Of a DNA stretch of 64,000 nucleotides, positions 7,883 through 16,759 are shown in pieces. A program made the position numbers and the translations under genes. The notes under the pieces are model-generated. The model had not been told where the DNA came from, searched no databases, and saw nothing but the letters and a program-made list of their open reading frames with translations. The stretch comes from Thermoleophilia bacterium SCSIO 60948 (GTDB taxonomy: Bacteria; Actinomycetota; Thermoleophilia; Solirubrobacterales; 70-9). Where the stretch lies: contig CP053031.1 in assembly GCA_021496505.1 (NCBI GenBank), positions 186,001 through 250,000 on the forward strand, read 5' to 3'. Within the stretch, counting starts at the first letter, position 1; every line of letters begins with the position of its first letter.

Positions 7883-7975
7883 GCGCGTTCGAGGCCCGGC
7901 GGCAGGCGCCGTCGGGTCGGGCAGGGGGAGGCGCGAGGGGTCCGTCGGCGGGCCCTGATCGTCAAGCTCCCGTCG

Positions 7976-8572
7976 ATGGGCGGGAGGCGGAAACGCGACA
8001 AGGGGTTGATCGTTCTCGGGCTCCTCGCGGCTCTGCTCGTCGCCGGCGGGATCTATGCCTACGTCGAGCTCGTCGCCGGGGACGAGATCCCGACCTACGG
8101 GCCGTCGATGAAGCCGACCTTCGACGGGCGCGCCGACGTCGAGGTGGACGAAGGCGCCTACGAGGACGCGGCACCCGAGCGTGGCGACATCGTGACGGCG
8201 CAGGCGCCGGAGGGGGTCGCTTTCGAGGCCTGCGCCGAGCGGCCGACGCAGAGCAGCCCGTGCGCCGAGGCGGTCGTGGGCTATTCGCGGGTCTATGTCC
8301 TCAAGCGCGTGATAGCGGTCGAGGGCGACAGCGTGGCGTTCGACCGCGGCGGCCACCTGATCCTCGACGGCGAGACCCAGGAGGAGCCCTACATCCTTCC
8401 CTGCCCGGGCGACTGCGCCCTCCCCGACCCGATCGAGGTCGGCGCCGGAGAGGTGTTCCTCGCCGGCGACAACCGCGAGGTTTCGAGCGACAGCCGCTCG
8501 TGGGGACCGGTGCCGATCACCTCGATCGACGGGCGCGTCGAGCTCCCGGCGGGGGTAGGGTCGCGCCGGTGA
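7976..8572 (+). CDS. lepB: Signal peptidase I
   Basis: The 198-residue protein has one N-terminal membrane segment (about residues 10-32) and the S26 peptidase boxes: the catalytic Ser in GPSMKPTF, the general-base Lys in VYVLKRVIAVEGDSVAF, and the GDNREVSSDSRSWGPV box. It removes signal peptides from exported proteins on the outer face of the membrane. It is separate from the SipW-type peptidase near 17.5 kb, which has His in place of the Lys. The start of the next gene overlaps its stop (GTGA). Confidence 0.85.
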   Translation: MGGRRKRDKGLIVLGLLAALLVAGGIYAYVELVAGDEIPTYGPSMKPTFDGRADVEVDEGAYEDAAPERGDIVTAQAPEGVAFEACAERPTQSSPCAEAVVGYSRVYVLKRVIAVEGDSVAFDRGGHLILDGETQEEPYILPCPGDCALPDPIEVGAGEVFLAGDNREVSSDSRSWGPVPITSIDGRVELPAGVGSRR

Positions 8573-9372
8573 GCGGACCCAGCGAACCGGCCTCGGGAAA
8601 GGTCCGCAACGAGTTCTGGCGCTGGTCCGGACCGTTCGAGGTCCAGCCGATCGCCGATCGCTCGCGCGTCGCGATCGCGCTGCTCTGCCTCGTCGCCCTG
8701 GCCGGGCTCGGATCGCTTTGGGCGGACATCGGCCAGGTCGGCCTGCTCGGCGACATCCGCGACGGCGCCCGGGTCAGCCTCGTCGAGGCGAACGAGAGCG
8801 ACGATCGCGTCCGCACCTTCGCCATCGCCTACACGATCGCCGTCGTCCTGGCCGCGATCGGCTTCCTGCTCTGGTACTCGCGCGCCTACCGCAACACGAT
8901 CGCGCTCGGCGCTCGCGACCCTCGCTACGGCCCGGGCTGGTCGATCGGCTACTGGTTCATCCCGTTCGTCAACCTCGTCCGCCCGAAGCAGGTGATGAAC
9001 GACATCTGGAGGGCGAGCGACCCGGAGCTCGACCGCAACGCCTCCGGCTGGCGCTTCGGCCGTGTGTCACCTTTGCTCCACTGGTGGTGGGCGATCTGGC
9101 TGCTGTCGACCTTCGTCCAACGGTTCGTGTTCAGGCTCGGCTTCAACGACGACGAGTTCAGCTTCGGAACCTCGATCGACGACCTCTACGACCTCGCCGT
9201 CGGCTACGTGGTCGCCGACGTCCTCGACCTCGTCGCCGTCGGCCTGGCGATCGCGACAGTCGTGAAGACGAGCGCTCGCCAGCGCGAGCGGATCGAACGC
9301 TCGCGCGGCTGGGAAGCCGAGGAACCCGCGCCGGACGCGTCGGCGGGCCCGCCCGCCACGGCGACAACCTGA
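8569..9372 (+). CDS. DUF4328-type membrane protein
   Basis: The 267-residue protein starts with GTG overlapping the lepB stop, so the two are translationally coupled. It has about four to five membrane segments and the pattern of DUF4328 proteins: the WYSRAYRN segment, then PGWSIGYWFIPFVNLVRPKQ and WWWAIWLLS. The C-terminus is a short cytoplasmic tail ending in a Pro/Ala/Thr run. The biochemical role of this family is unknown. Coupling to signal peptidase I may hint at an envelope function, but this is inference. Confidence 0.7.
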   Translation: MSGPSEPASGKVRNEFWRWSGPFEVQPIADRSRVAIALLCLVALAGLGSLWADIGQVGLLGDIRDGARVSLVEANESDDRVRTFAIAYTIAVVLAAIGFLLWYSRAYRNTIALGARDPRYGPGWSIGYWFIPFVNLVRPKQVMNDIWRASDPELDRNASGWRFGRVSPLLHWWWAIWLLSTFVQRFVFRLGFNDDEFSFGTSIDDLYDLAVGYVVADVLDLVAVGLAIATVVKTSARQRERIERSRGWEAEEPAPDASAGPPATATT

Positions 9373-9407
9373 GCCGGAGCCCGATCTACACTCGCGTGCA
9401 GGTACGG

Positions 9408-9481
<74 letters not shown>

Positions 9482-9483
9482 TC

Positions 9484-10167
9484 TCAGCTCCCGCCGGGAG
9501 TCGCCTCGAGCGTCGCCTTGAGCTCGATCAGTCGCTCGCGCCACCAGGCCTTCATCTCCTCCGCGGTCTCCGCGTCGGGCAGCCGCTCATGCGTCATCCC
9601 GACTTTCGCGCGGCCTTCGCCGACCGGTTCGAAGCCGACGACGAGACGCGTCGAGCCGTCCTCCCAGTCGAAGCGTGCGCCCTTCGGCGCAGTCGTGGTC
9701 CGGATCCGCATCTCGGCTCCAGGCAGCCAGCGCTCACGGACCGATTCGTCGACCCACGCCGCGTGCAACCGCTCGACGGGCACGTCGATGGTCCGCGAGA
9801 CGCTGGCGCTGAACGTGCCGTCGCGACTCTGCCCCTTGACGCGCATCCCGCGCGCCCGCTCGTAGCCGACAGTGATGTTCTGCGCCCACCAGCCCGCAAC
9901 GCCGAGCTCGGCCTGGAGGTGGCTCGCGATCTCGCCGTGCGGCCTGCCGTTCGCGCCCCACTCGTCGAGCACACCGAGCCAGTGGTCCCAGCCGTGCCCG
10001 GTCGCTTCGGCCAGCGACTCCTCCTTCGCGGGCGGGGTCCACTCGACCGCGGGTGGGTCGGGCCGCTCGCCGGCCTCGATCAGCATCCGGCGCGCGGCCG
10101 TGTAGCTCTCGCCGGTCTTCTCCATCCGCGCTCGAACACGGCGCTTGAAGGTTCTCTGCTTCGTCAT
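9484..10167 (-). CDS. DUF4287-like plus SRPBCC (AHSA1-like) domain protein
   Basis: The 227-residue product appears to have two parts. Residues 50-110 include a helical segment (GHGWDHWLGVLDEWG, then HLQAELGV.GWWAQNITVGYERARG) as in DUF4287. Residues 120-225 form an SRPBCC/START-like fold (VSRTIDVPVERLHAAWVDE, then RWLPGAEM and WWRERL). The start of the protein is basic, with helix-promoting sequence. Such proteins are thought to bind hydrophobic ligands, but the ligand here is unknown. It ends 2 nt from the tRNA-Arg gene on the other strand. Confidence 0.7.
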   Translation of the reverse strand: MTKQRTFKRRVRARMEKTGESYTAARRMLIEAGERPDPPAVEWTPPAKEESLAEATGHGWDHWLGVLDEWGANGRPHGEIASHLQAELGVAGWWAQNITVGYERARGMRVKGQSRDGTFSASVSRTIDVPVERLHAAWVDESVRERWLPGAEMRIRTTTAPKGARFDWEDGSTRLVVGFEPVGEGRAKVGMTHERLPDAETAEEMKAWWRERLIELKATLEATPGGS

Positions 10168-10440
10168 CCGTCTTAGCTCCTCTTGCGGCGGCGGCGCCGG
10201 AACTCACGCTCCCGAAGCCCCACCGGAGAGGGCCGATACGAATGACCGGTGTCCCGACGGCTCGAGGCCACCTCTACCTCCTCGCGTCCGGCGGCGTGAG
10301 CGCCGGGTCGGAGGTCGGGCGCGGGACGCGCGCCTGGGGCTCAAGCTAGGCGACGAGTGGCGTGGTTGTCAAATCCAACCACGCCTCTGGCGCCGGGGAG
10401 GTCAGGGCCGGGGTGCCGGTTCCGGAAGCTTCGGACCCTG

Positions 10441-10479
10441 GATCGAGCTTGACCTTTCCGCGAAGCGTCAAGCTCGATC
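10441..10479 (-). terminator. Long perfect hairpin at end of ABC permease operon
   Basis: A perfect 13-bp inverted repeat (GATCGAGCTTGAC / GTCAAGCTCGATC) with a 13-nt spacer that can itself pair partly (CTT/AAG) overlaps the permease stop codon. It may terminate the minus-strand operon or protect its mRNA end; no T-run follows. The remaining gap between this hairpin and the SRPBCC gene (10168-10440) shows no gene. Confidence 0.5.
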
Positions 10480-11445
10480 TCGGCCGGCTCGCGTCGCCCG
10501 ATCGCGGAGCCGCGGGTCGAGCGCGGCGATCGCTATGTCGACGAGGGCGTTAGCCAGCACCACGACGATCGACAGCAGGATCGCGAGTCCGACGAGCGGC
10601 GGCAGGTCGAGGCCCTCGATCGTCTCGGCGGTCAGCGCGCCAATCCCCGGCAGCCCGAAGATCGCCTCGACGTAGAGAGCGAAGCCACCGAACGCGTGCG
10701 AGATGTCGAGGCCGAGGACGCTGAGCGGCTGGACGAGCGCGTTTCGCAGCACGTGGCGGTACATCACTGCGCGCTCCGACAGGCCCTTCGCCCGCGCGGT
10801 CCGGACCCAGTCGCCGTGGCTCGTCTCGATCAGCGACGAGCGAACGACCTGCACGTAGGCGCCGGCGAACGGAAGCCCGGCGGCGAGCCACGGGACGATC
10901 ATGTGCCCGAGCCAGGCGAGTGGATCCTCGTGGAGCGGTGTGTAGCCCTCCTGCGGGGCGATTCCCCAGCGAAGCGCGAGGAACGCGTAGAGCAGCGCGG
11001 CGGCCACGAGGGCGGGGGTCGAGACGAGCGCCGAGGCGAGCGCGCCGATCGCGCGATCGGTTTGGCTCCCCGGGTCGCGTGCGCATGCCATCCCGAGCCA
11101 GACGCCGAGCCCGAGCGCGATGGCGGCCGCTCCGGCGATCAGCCACAGCGTGACCGGCAACGCCTCGAGGAACGCGTCGCGCAGGCTCTCGCACGCCGTG
11201 TAGCACTCGGCGCTGCCGTCGAGGACGCCGCCGACGATCCCCAGGTACTGAGCGGGCAGCGACTCGTCGAGCCCGTACTCCTCGGCCGCCTGCGCGCGGG
11301 TCGTCTCGTTGCCGCGCTGCCCCCCGCCGAGGTTGTAGGCGGGGTCGACGTTGGGGATCGTCCAGAAGAGGACGAACGCAGCCACCGAGGCGACGAACGC
11401 GATCAGCACCGCCGCCGCCAGGCGCCTGACCGCGAAGGCGATCAC
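10468..11445 (-). CDS. Oligopeptide/dipeptide-type ABC transporter permease (DppB/OppB-like)
   Basis: The 325-residue protein has about six membrane segments and the inner-membrane permease loop (GDWVRTARAKGLSERAVMYRHVLRNA) that contacts the ATPase. It begins with a typical DppB N-terminus (FAVRRLAAAVLIAFVASV, then FVLFWTIPNVDPA). The GTG start overlaps the stop of the upstream permease gene. No substrate-binding protein or ATPase is encoded next to the pair, which is unusual for this transporter class. The transported substrate cannot be named. Confidence 0.82.
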   Translation of the reverse strand: MIAFAVRRLAAAVLIAFVASVAAFVLFWTIPNVDPAYNLGGGQRGNETTRAQAAEEYGLDESLPAQYLGIVGGVLDGSAECYTACESLRDAFLEALPVTLWLIAGAAAIALGLGVWLGMACARDPGSQTDRAIGALASALVSTPALVAAALLYAFLALRWGIAPQEGYTPLHEDPLAWLGHMIVPWLAAGLPFAGAYVQVVRSSLIETSHGDWVRTARAKGLSERAVMYRHVLRNALVQPLSVLGLDISHAFGGFALYVEAIFGLPGIGALTAETIEGLDLPPLVGLAILLSIVVVLANALVDIAIAALDPRLRDRATRAGRDRA

Positions 11446-12398
11446 GGCGCGAGCTCCGTCGGGCGCTTCGAATGCGGGTCGAGGCGCGCGCGCAGCGCCT
11501 CGGCGAGACCGCTCAGCGCGAACACGATCGCGGCCAGGGCGATCGACGGAACGAGCAGTAGGTGGATCGATGCGCGGGCGTTGTCGATCCCGTCGGCGAT
11601 CAGCGTCCCGAGCGAGGGCTCCGGGGGGTCGAGCGCGGCGCCGAGGAAGGCGAGCGCGGCCTCGAGCACGATCGCGTTGGCGAACATCAGCGTCGTCAGC
11701 ACGACGAGTGACGGCCATAGGTGCGGCAGCAGCTCCGAACGCATCATCCGCCCGCGGCTCATCCCGCTGACGATCGCCGCCTCGACGAAGCCCTCGCCGC
11801 TCAGCTCGGCCAGCCGCGCGCGCATCGGCCGCGCGACGTAGGGGATGAACGCGACGCCGATCACGATCAACGGCAGCGCGTTCGAGCCGGCGTCGATCGT
11901 CAGCGGGCCGATCTGGGCGCCGCCGAGCTTGAGCGCCGCGCCGAGCAGGACGCCGATCATCAGCGCCGGGAACGACCAGATCAGGTCGAGGCCGCGGGCG
12001 ATCAACGCGTCCGTGCGCCCGCCGCGGGCGGCTGCGAGCAGCGCCAGCGGGAGCCCGATCGCGAGCGCCAGCACCACGGCGCCGAGCGCGATCGCCAGCG
12101 ACGTTCGCAGCCCGTAGAGCAGCCTGACCGCGAGGTCGCGGCCGTTGCCGTCGGCGCCGAGCAGGAAGTGATCGCTCCAGGTCGGTCCGATCGGGATCCC
12201 GAGCTCGACCACGTACTCGGGCTCGCCGTCGACCAGCGTGGTGTCGGAGAGGTGGTTGTCGAACGGATCGGTGTCGGCGACCGCCGAGGAGTACAGCGGC
12301 GCAGCGATCGCGAGTCCGATCACGGCGACCAGCACGAACGCGCTCAGAGTGGCGAGCGCTCCGGGCCGGGCGCGGCGTCGAGTCGGGCGGAGGGCCAC
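11442..12398 (-). CDS. Oligopeptide/dipeptide-type ABC transporter permease (DppC/OppC-like)
   Basis: The 318-residue protein has a cytoplasmic Arg-rich N-terminus and a first membrane segment near residue 20. A periplasmic loop with GPTWSDHFLLGADGNGRDLAVR follows; the GADxxGRD signature is typical of DppC. It also has an EAA-like loop (FVEAAIVSGMSRGRMMRSELLPHLWPS). It pairs with the downstream DppB-like permease to form the membrane channel. The gene set lacks its own binding protein and ATPases, so these may be encoded elsewhere. Confidence 0.82.
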   Translation of the reverse strand: MALRPTRRRARPGALATLSAFVLVAVIGLAIAAPLYSSAVADTDPFDNHLSDTTLVDGEPEYVVELGIPIGPTWSDHFLLGADGNGRDLAVRLLYGLRTSLAIALGAVVLALAIGLPLALLAAARGGRTDALIARGLDLIWSFPALMIGVLLGAALKLGGAQIGPLTIDAGSNALPLIVIGVAFIPYVARPMRARLAELSGEGFVEAAIVSGMSRGRMMRSELLPHLWPSLVVLTTLMFANAIVLEAALAFLGAALDPPEPSLGTLIADGIDNARASIHLLLVPSIALAAIVFALSGLAEALRARLDPHSKRPTELAP

Positions 12399-12438
12399 GC
12401 GGGGAGGATGCCACCCGCGCGGCCGATGTGCCGGGGCC

Positions 12439-12984
12439 CTAGAGGCCCGCGGGGTGGCGCGTCTTGAAGCCCTTCTTCGAGCGCTTGTACTCGCTCCACC
12501 CGGGCCCGGTGCGGTCGCCGTCGGTGATGTAGGAGGTGTCGAAGCGCATGCCGTCGATGACCATGTAGACGTGCTCGGGGTTCGCGAAGATCTTCACGAA
12601 CTTTCCGCCCCCGGGGCGCCCGTAGCGCATCAGTCCGCCCGAGGTGAGTGGCGAGTCGAGCAGCCCGGCGCGGTTGAGGACGTAGCCGACGGCCCCCGAG
12701 CAGTCGTAGCCGCGGTCCTTCCAGCCCGAGTGGCCCCCGCCCCACTTGTAGGGCTTGTTGCGGATCTCGTTGGCCGCCCGGATCATCTTCTTGACCTTCC
12801 TCGGGGTGTGCGTCCCGGGGACGACCTTGCTCCCGGGGCCGCTCTTGAGGTGGGCGTGCTTCGCGCGCGCCGCCTCCGCGTCCGAGGCGGTGAAGGTCAC
12901 GAGGGCGAGGCCGGCGATGATCGCGAAGACGGCGAGCAGGGCGCGATGCGCCCTGAGGTGCTGGAAGGTCATGGGGCTCGGCAT
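12439..12984 (-). CDS. Secreted NlpC/P60-like cysteine hydrolase
   Basis: The 181-residue protein has an N-terminal signal/membrane segment (about residues 14-33, then ASDAEA). Its domain has the NlpC/P60 pattern: WGGGHSGW before the nucleophile Cys95 in YDCSGAVGYVL, and His138 in PEHVYMVIDG as the base. Members cut peptide links in peptidoglycan. The third catalytic residue is less clear. It is a minimal single-domain form without SH3 or LysM binding modules. Location in the cell wall and a role in wall turnover are inferred. Confidence 0.72.
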   Translation of the reverse strand: MPSPMTFQHLRAHRALLAVFAIIAGLALVTFTASDAEAARAKHAHLKSGPGSKVVPGTHTPRKVKKMIRAANEIRNKPYKWGGGHSGWKDRGYDCSGAVGYVLNRAGLLDSPLTSGGLMRYGRPGGGKFVKIFANPEHVYMVIDGMRFDTSYITDGDRTGPGWSEYKRSKKGFKTRHPAGL

Positions 12985-13066
12985 CGGCCGATCACTCGCC
13001 CGGCGTGACCCGATCGGCTCAGCCGGGACCTTCCGTCCAGCGCCGATGCGATCTACGCTGCGCCGA

Positions 13067-13828
13067 ATGGGAGCGAGAACGAGCTACGCGGCGGGGACCT
13101 TCTGCTGGACCGACCTCTCGACCCCCGACGCGGGCGCCGCCAAGGCCTTCTACCGGCCGCTGCTCGGGTGGGAGTACGAAACCGTCTCCGCCGGGGTCGA
13201 GTACACGATGGCGCTCGTCGACGGCGACGAGGTCGCAGGCCTCTATGAGCCCGAGGCCGACGGTCCGCCAGCCTGGCTGAGCTACGTCGCTGTCGACGAC
13301 GTCGCCGCGAGTGCGGAGCGCGTGCGCGAGCTCGGCGGAAGCGTCGCGGCGGGCCCCGTCGAGCTCGGGCCACCCGGGGCGATGGCCGTCGTCGCCGATC
13401 CGCAGGGCGCGTTCTTCGCGCTCTGGCAGGCGGGCGCCCGCCCGGGCGCCGCGCGGGTCAACGACCCCGGCTGCATGAGCCTGAACCAGCTCAGCACTCC
13501 CGACCCCGAGGCGGCCGAGCGCTTCTACTCGGCGCTCTTCGGCTGGTCGTTCGAGCGCCAGCCTGTCGAGGATCCCTACTGGGGGATCATGAACGGTGGC
13601 TGCCTGAACGGCGGGATGCTGGGCTTGACCGATGCGAACGAGCAGCCGCCGAACTGGCTCGCCTACTTCACCTCGACCGATCTCGACGCCGCGGTCGAGA
13701 CGATCGGGGCGTCGGGCGGCACCGTGGTCGTGCCGCCGATGGCGGTCGGCGAGGAGGGCCGGATCATCGTCGCGCTCGACCACGCCGGCGCCGCGTTCGG
13801 CCTCTGGGAGGGGCGCGTCGACCCGTAG
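13067..13828 (+). CDS. VOC (glyoxalase/bleomycin-resistance-fold) protein, two domains
   Basis: The 253-residue product has two tandem vicinal-oxygen-chelate modules, each starting with a similar segment (FCWTDLSTPDAGAAKAFYRPLLGW and MSLNQLSTPDPEAAERFYSALFGW) and ending with ...FALWQAG and FGLWEGR. Proteins of this type are metal-dependent lyases, dioxygenases or binding proteins; the substrate is unknown. The ATG chosen gives the typical short N-terminus, while an upstream open extension runs into antisense sequence of the NlpC/P60 gene. Confidence 0.78.
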   Translation: MGARTSYAAGTFCWTDLSTPDAGAAKAFYRPLLGWEYETVSAGVEYTMALVDGDEVAGLYEPEADGPPAWLSYVAVDDVAASAERVRELGGSVAAGPVELGPPGAMAVVADPQGAFFALWQAGARPGAARVNDPGCMSLNQLSTPDPEAAERFYSALFGWSFERQPVEDPYWGIMNGGCLNGGMLGLTDANEQPPNWLAYFTSTDLDAAVETIGASGGTVVVPPMAVGEEGRIIVALDHAGAAFGLWEGRVDP

Positions 13829-13855
13829 GACGTGGGTCGCCCGCGGGCTCCGCGG

Positions 13856-14422
13856 CTAGCGGTCGGGGCGGTCCGGATAGATGTCGTCGATCGTGACGAG
13901 GGCACGGCACGGAGTGCCGGCCGCCGCGGCGATCGCGTCGGTCCCGCCCGCGAGCCGATCGACGACGCAGAGCGCGCCGGCGATCTCGTATCCCTCCTCG
14001 ATCAGGCGCTCGATCGCGCTCACCGTGGAGCCGCCGGTCGTGACGGTGTCCTCGACCACGAGCACGCGGTCCCCCGGCTCGACCGGCCCCTCGACCCAGC
14101 GCTGGAGACCGTGGTCCTTGCGCTCCTTGCGGATGAAGAAGCCACGCAGGTTCTCGCCGCCCGGCACCGCCACCGCGGCGCAGGCGAGCGGGATCGCGGC
14201 CATCACCGGACCCCCGACGGCGCTCGCGCCGACGCGCTCGGCCTCGGCGGCGATGAGCTCACCGGCGGCACGGATCCCGGCCGGTCGCATCAAAGTGCGG
14301 CGGGCGTCGACGTAGTAGGACGCGGTCGCTCCGCTCGACAGCACGACCTCGCCGAGGATCAGCGAGTGCTCGCGCAGCTCGGCGATGAGAGCGTCGCGGC
14401 TGGCATCGAGGTCGGCGCTCAT
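13856..14422 (-). CDS. pyrE: Orotate phosphoribosyltransferase
   Basis: PyrE joins orotate to PRPP to give OMP in pyrimidine synthesis. The 188-residue product has the PRPP-binding loop (VLVVEDTVTTGGS, residues 120-132), the GGPVMAAIPLA segment and the FFIRKERKDHG catalytic loop. Length is normal. Its stop is converging with the VOC gene. The upstream CPBP protease gene overlaps its start by 4 nt (ATGA), so the two genes form one minus-strand unit; no other pyr gene lies here. Confidence 0.92.
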   Translation of the reverse strand: MSADLDASRDALIAELREHSLILGEVVLSSGATASYYVDARRTLMRPAGIRAAGELIAAEAERVGASAVGGPVMAAIPLACAAVAVPGGENLRGFFIRKERKDHGLQRWVEGPVEPGDRVLVVEDTVTTGGSTVSAIERLIEEGYEIAGALCVVDRLAGGTDAIAAAAGTPCRALVTIDDIYPDRPDR

Positions 14423-15207
14423 GTCGCGAGCAGGGCGGCGAAGGCGAAGGCGTTGTTCACGGCGTGAAGGGCGATGCAGGGACGAAGCGAGTTGGTGCGT
14501 TCATACAGCCAGCTCAGGACGAGTCCGAAGACGAACAGCTGCAGGACCACGGCGAAGTTCGTCGATCCGGTCAGGTGCGCGAGCCCGAAGATGGCGTTCG
14601 CGATCGCGCCGGCGGCCCAGAACGGCAGGTCGCGCCGCAGCCCGCCGAACAGGAAGCCACGGAAGAAGAGCTCCTCGACGACCGGTGCGACGAGCACGAT
14701 CATGACCCCCGCCGCGATCGCCGCCGCGGTGCTGGCCTCGACGCCGAGCGCCCGGGTGACGTCCTCCTGCTCCGGGGCGAGCGCGACTGCGATCAGGATC
14801 GACGCGCCGATGTAGGCGAGGACCGCGAATATGACGCTCGAGGCGATCCGGCCCTCGCTGCGTCGCAGCCCGAGCTCGCGGAGCGTCGCGCCGAGCCTGG
14901 CCCGCCCGCCGCCGTCGAGTCTCGGGCTCGCCAGCGTGACGGCGGCGACCACGAACGCGATCGACTGCACGACGAGCAACGCGACCGTGCCCGCGGGCGA
15001 TCTGAGCCCGGACTCGCCGGCGAAGAGCGCGGCGATGACGCTTAGCACCACCAGCAGCCCGACGAAGGTGAGCACCCCCATGAGGACACGGGCGGCACCG
15101 AAGCTCGGCCGGTCGAGCTTGCCGCCCGGCGGGCCGCCGCCGAGCTTCCGCGGCGGCGGAGCGGCGCCCGGATCGAAGGCGCGCGGTTCGGAGGGCGCGG
15201 AGGTCAT
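14419..15207 (-). CDS. CPBP-family intramembrane metalloprotease
   Basis: The 262-residue protein has a Pro/Gly-rich N-terminus and about seven membrane segments. It carries the three CPBP (Abi/Rce1) motifs: EExxxR in VEELFFRGFLFG (Glu178, Glu179, Arg183), FxxxH in FGLAHLTG (His211), and HAxxN in HAVNNAFAF (His248). Related proteins cleave prenylated or secreted peptides inside the membrane, or confer bacteriocin immunity. It is translationally coupled to pyrE downstream. The substrate is unknown. Confidence 0.82.
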   Translation of the reverse strand: MTSAPSEPRAFDPGAAPPPRKLGGGPPGGKLDRPSFGAARVLMGVLTFVGLLVVLSVIAALFAGESGLRSPAGTVALLVVQSIAFVVAAVTLASPRLDGGGRARLGATLRELGLRRSEGRIASSVIFAVLAYIGASILIAVALAPEQEDVTRALGVEASTAAAIAAGVMIVLVAPVVEELFFRGFLFGGLRRDLPFWAAGAIANAIFGLAHLTGSTNFAVVLQLFVFGLVLSWLYERTNSLRPCIALHAVNNAFAFAALLAT

Positions 15208-15222
15208 CGAGAGCGCATCGTG

Positions 15223-15918
15223 TCAAAAACCGGGATCCGGCCCGGCGGCGGCGAGCCGGTCGGCGAGCTCGGTCAGCGACGCGATCGACCCCGCGGAGCG
15301 GCTCTCGGCATCCATGCGCTCGATCAACAACGCCTCGATCCCGGCGGCACGGGCGCCGGCAAGATCCTCGGCCTCGGTGTCACCGACGTGGATCACTTCG
15401 GAGGGCTCGAGGCCGAGTCGCGCGAGCGCGATCTCGAACGGCGCCGGGTCGGGCTTGGCCGCGCCGGCCTCGGCCGAGGTGATCACGACGTCGAACAGGT
15501 CCGCCAGGCCGGCGCGCGCCAGTACCCGGGGCAGCGCGATGTCCCAGTTCGAGACGCACGCCGTCCGGATGCCCGCGGCGCGCAGCCGCTCGAGCGCGGG
15601 CCCCGCGTCCTCGTAGGCGCGAAAGGAGATCGCGGCCATCAACTGATCGACCGAGACCGGTCGGCCAATCCCATCGGCGACGATCTCGGCGCAGCGTTCG
15701 CGCAGGGCCGCGAGCGAGCTCTCGTCACGAGCGTCGATCGCGTGCGCGCGGTAGTGGCGCATCTCCGCACGGACCGCATCGCGGAGCCGCTCGTCGAGCT
15801 CGACACCGAGGGCGCGGGCCAGGGGTGGCGCCGGGGGATCGAGCTGGACCGTGGTCCCGAGCGCGTCCAACAGGACCCCGGCGGGACGCTTCGAGGGGTT
15901 GGGGGATCGGTCCGGCAT
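15223..15918 (-). CDS. HAD-superfamily phosphatase-like hydrolase
   Basis: The 231-residue protein follows the HAD subfamily IA layout. Motif I is LLDALGTTV, where the nucleophile Asp is kept but the usual second Asp is Leu. Motif II is in CVSNWDIAL, the Lys is in AAKPDPAPFEIAL, and motif III is HVGDTEAEDLAGARAAG. Loss of the second Asp of DxD in motif I occurs in dehalogenase-like members, so a plain phosphatase role should not be assumed. The start lies 31 nt from that of the divergent mechanosensitive channel. Confidence 0.75.
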   Translation of the reverse strand: MPDRSPNPSKRPAGVLLDALGTTVQLDPPAPPLARALGVELDERLRDAVRAEMRHYRAHAIDARDESSLAALRERCAEIVADGIGRPVSVDQLMAAISFRAYEDAGPALERLRAAGIRTACVSNWDIALPRVLARAGLADLFDVVITSAEAGAAKPDPAPFEIALARLGLEPSEVIHVGDTEAEDLAGARAAGIEALLIERMDAESRSAGSIASLTELADRLAAAGPDPGF

Positions 15919-15949
15919 GACGACCGATTCTTGTCAGGATCCGGGTCGC

Positions 15950-16723
15950 ATGGAGACCACGTTCTGGGAATCCAACGGCGAATGGATCACGGCCGCGATC
16001 ACCTTCGGCGTCGCGATCTTGATCGCGATCGGCATCGACCGCCTGCTCTTCGGCCGCGTCGGAGAGGCCGCCAAGAGGGTCACCGACGCCTCGATCTCGC
16101 GCGCGGCGACGACCCGGCTGCGGGTCGTCCGGCGGCTCGTCTTCGTCCTGATCGTCCTGATCGGTCTCGCGCTGGCTCTCGGGCAGTTCACCGGCATCCA
16201 GCGGATCGCGACCGGGCTGCTCGCCTCGACCGCCGTCATCGGACTCGTCTTCGGTCTCGCCGCGCGCCAGGTCCTCGCGAATCCGCTCGCGGGGATCCTG
16301 CTCGCCTTCACGCAACCGATCCGGATCGGCGACACGATCACGATCGACGAGCACACAGGGCGGGTCGATGACCTCAAGCTCTCCTACACCTACATCGACA
16401 AGGGCGACGGACAGCTGATGATCGTCCCGAACGAGCAGGTGGTCACCAGCGTCGTCTTCAACAAGTCGACCGGTAACCCGGCGGCGCCGGCGCTGGCCTC
16501 GGTCTGGATGCCGCTCGCCGCCGACGTCGCCGCGGCGCGCAAGGCGCTCGAGCCACTCGAGCTCTCCTCGATCCAGGTCGCGGAGATCACGGCCGAGGGC
16601 GTCAGGCTCGAGGTTCGCGGCCCCGCCGGCTCTTCTCGGACCGCGGCCTCAGGCGAGGAGGCGGCGCTGCGCTCGCGCGCCCACCAGGCGCTCTTCGACG
16701 CGGGCCTCCTGGACGCCGGCTGA
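15950..16723 (+). CDS. Small-conductance mechanosensitive channel (MscS family)
   Basis: The 257-residue protein has three predicted membrane segments (about residues 14-32, 58-80 and 86-110). The pore helix and loop segment includes GLVFGLAARQVLANPLAGILLAF. A beta domain (IRIGDTITIDEHTGRVDD) and a shortened C-terminal domain follow. It would release solutes under hypo-osmotic shock. An earlier in-frame ATG overlaps the start of the divergent HAD gene, so the later ATG in METTFWESN is preferred. Confidence 0.82.
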   Translation: METTFWESNGEWITAAITFGVAILIAIGIDRLLFGRVGEAAKRVTDASISRAATTRLRVVRRLVFVLIVLIGLALALGQFTGIQRIATGLLASTAVIGLVFGLAARQVLANPLAGILLAFTQPIRIGDTITIDEHTGRVDDLKLSYTYIDKGDGQLMIVPNEQVVTSVVFNKSTGNPAAPALASVWMPLAADVAAARKALEPLELSSIQVAEITAEGVRLEVRGPAGSSRTAASGEEAALRSRAHQALFDAGLLDAG

Positions 16724-16727
16724 TAGC

Positions 16728-16746
16728 GCCTGAGTCCTTTTCAGGC
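16728..16746 (+). terminator. Hairpin after mscS-like gene
   Basis: A perfect inverted repeat GCCTGA / TCAGGC encloses the loop GTCCTTT, four nt after the stop codon. There is no T-run after the stem, so it is a moderate terminator candidate that would separate the channel gene from the SipW cassette. Confidence 0.4.
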
Positions 16747-16759
16747 CCGCAGCGTGCTT

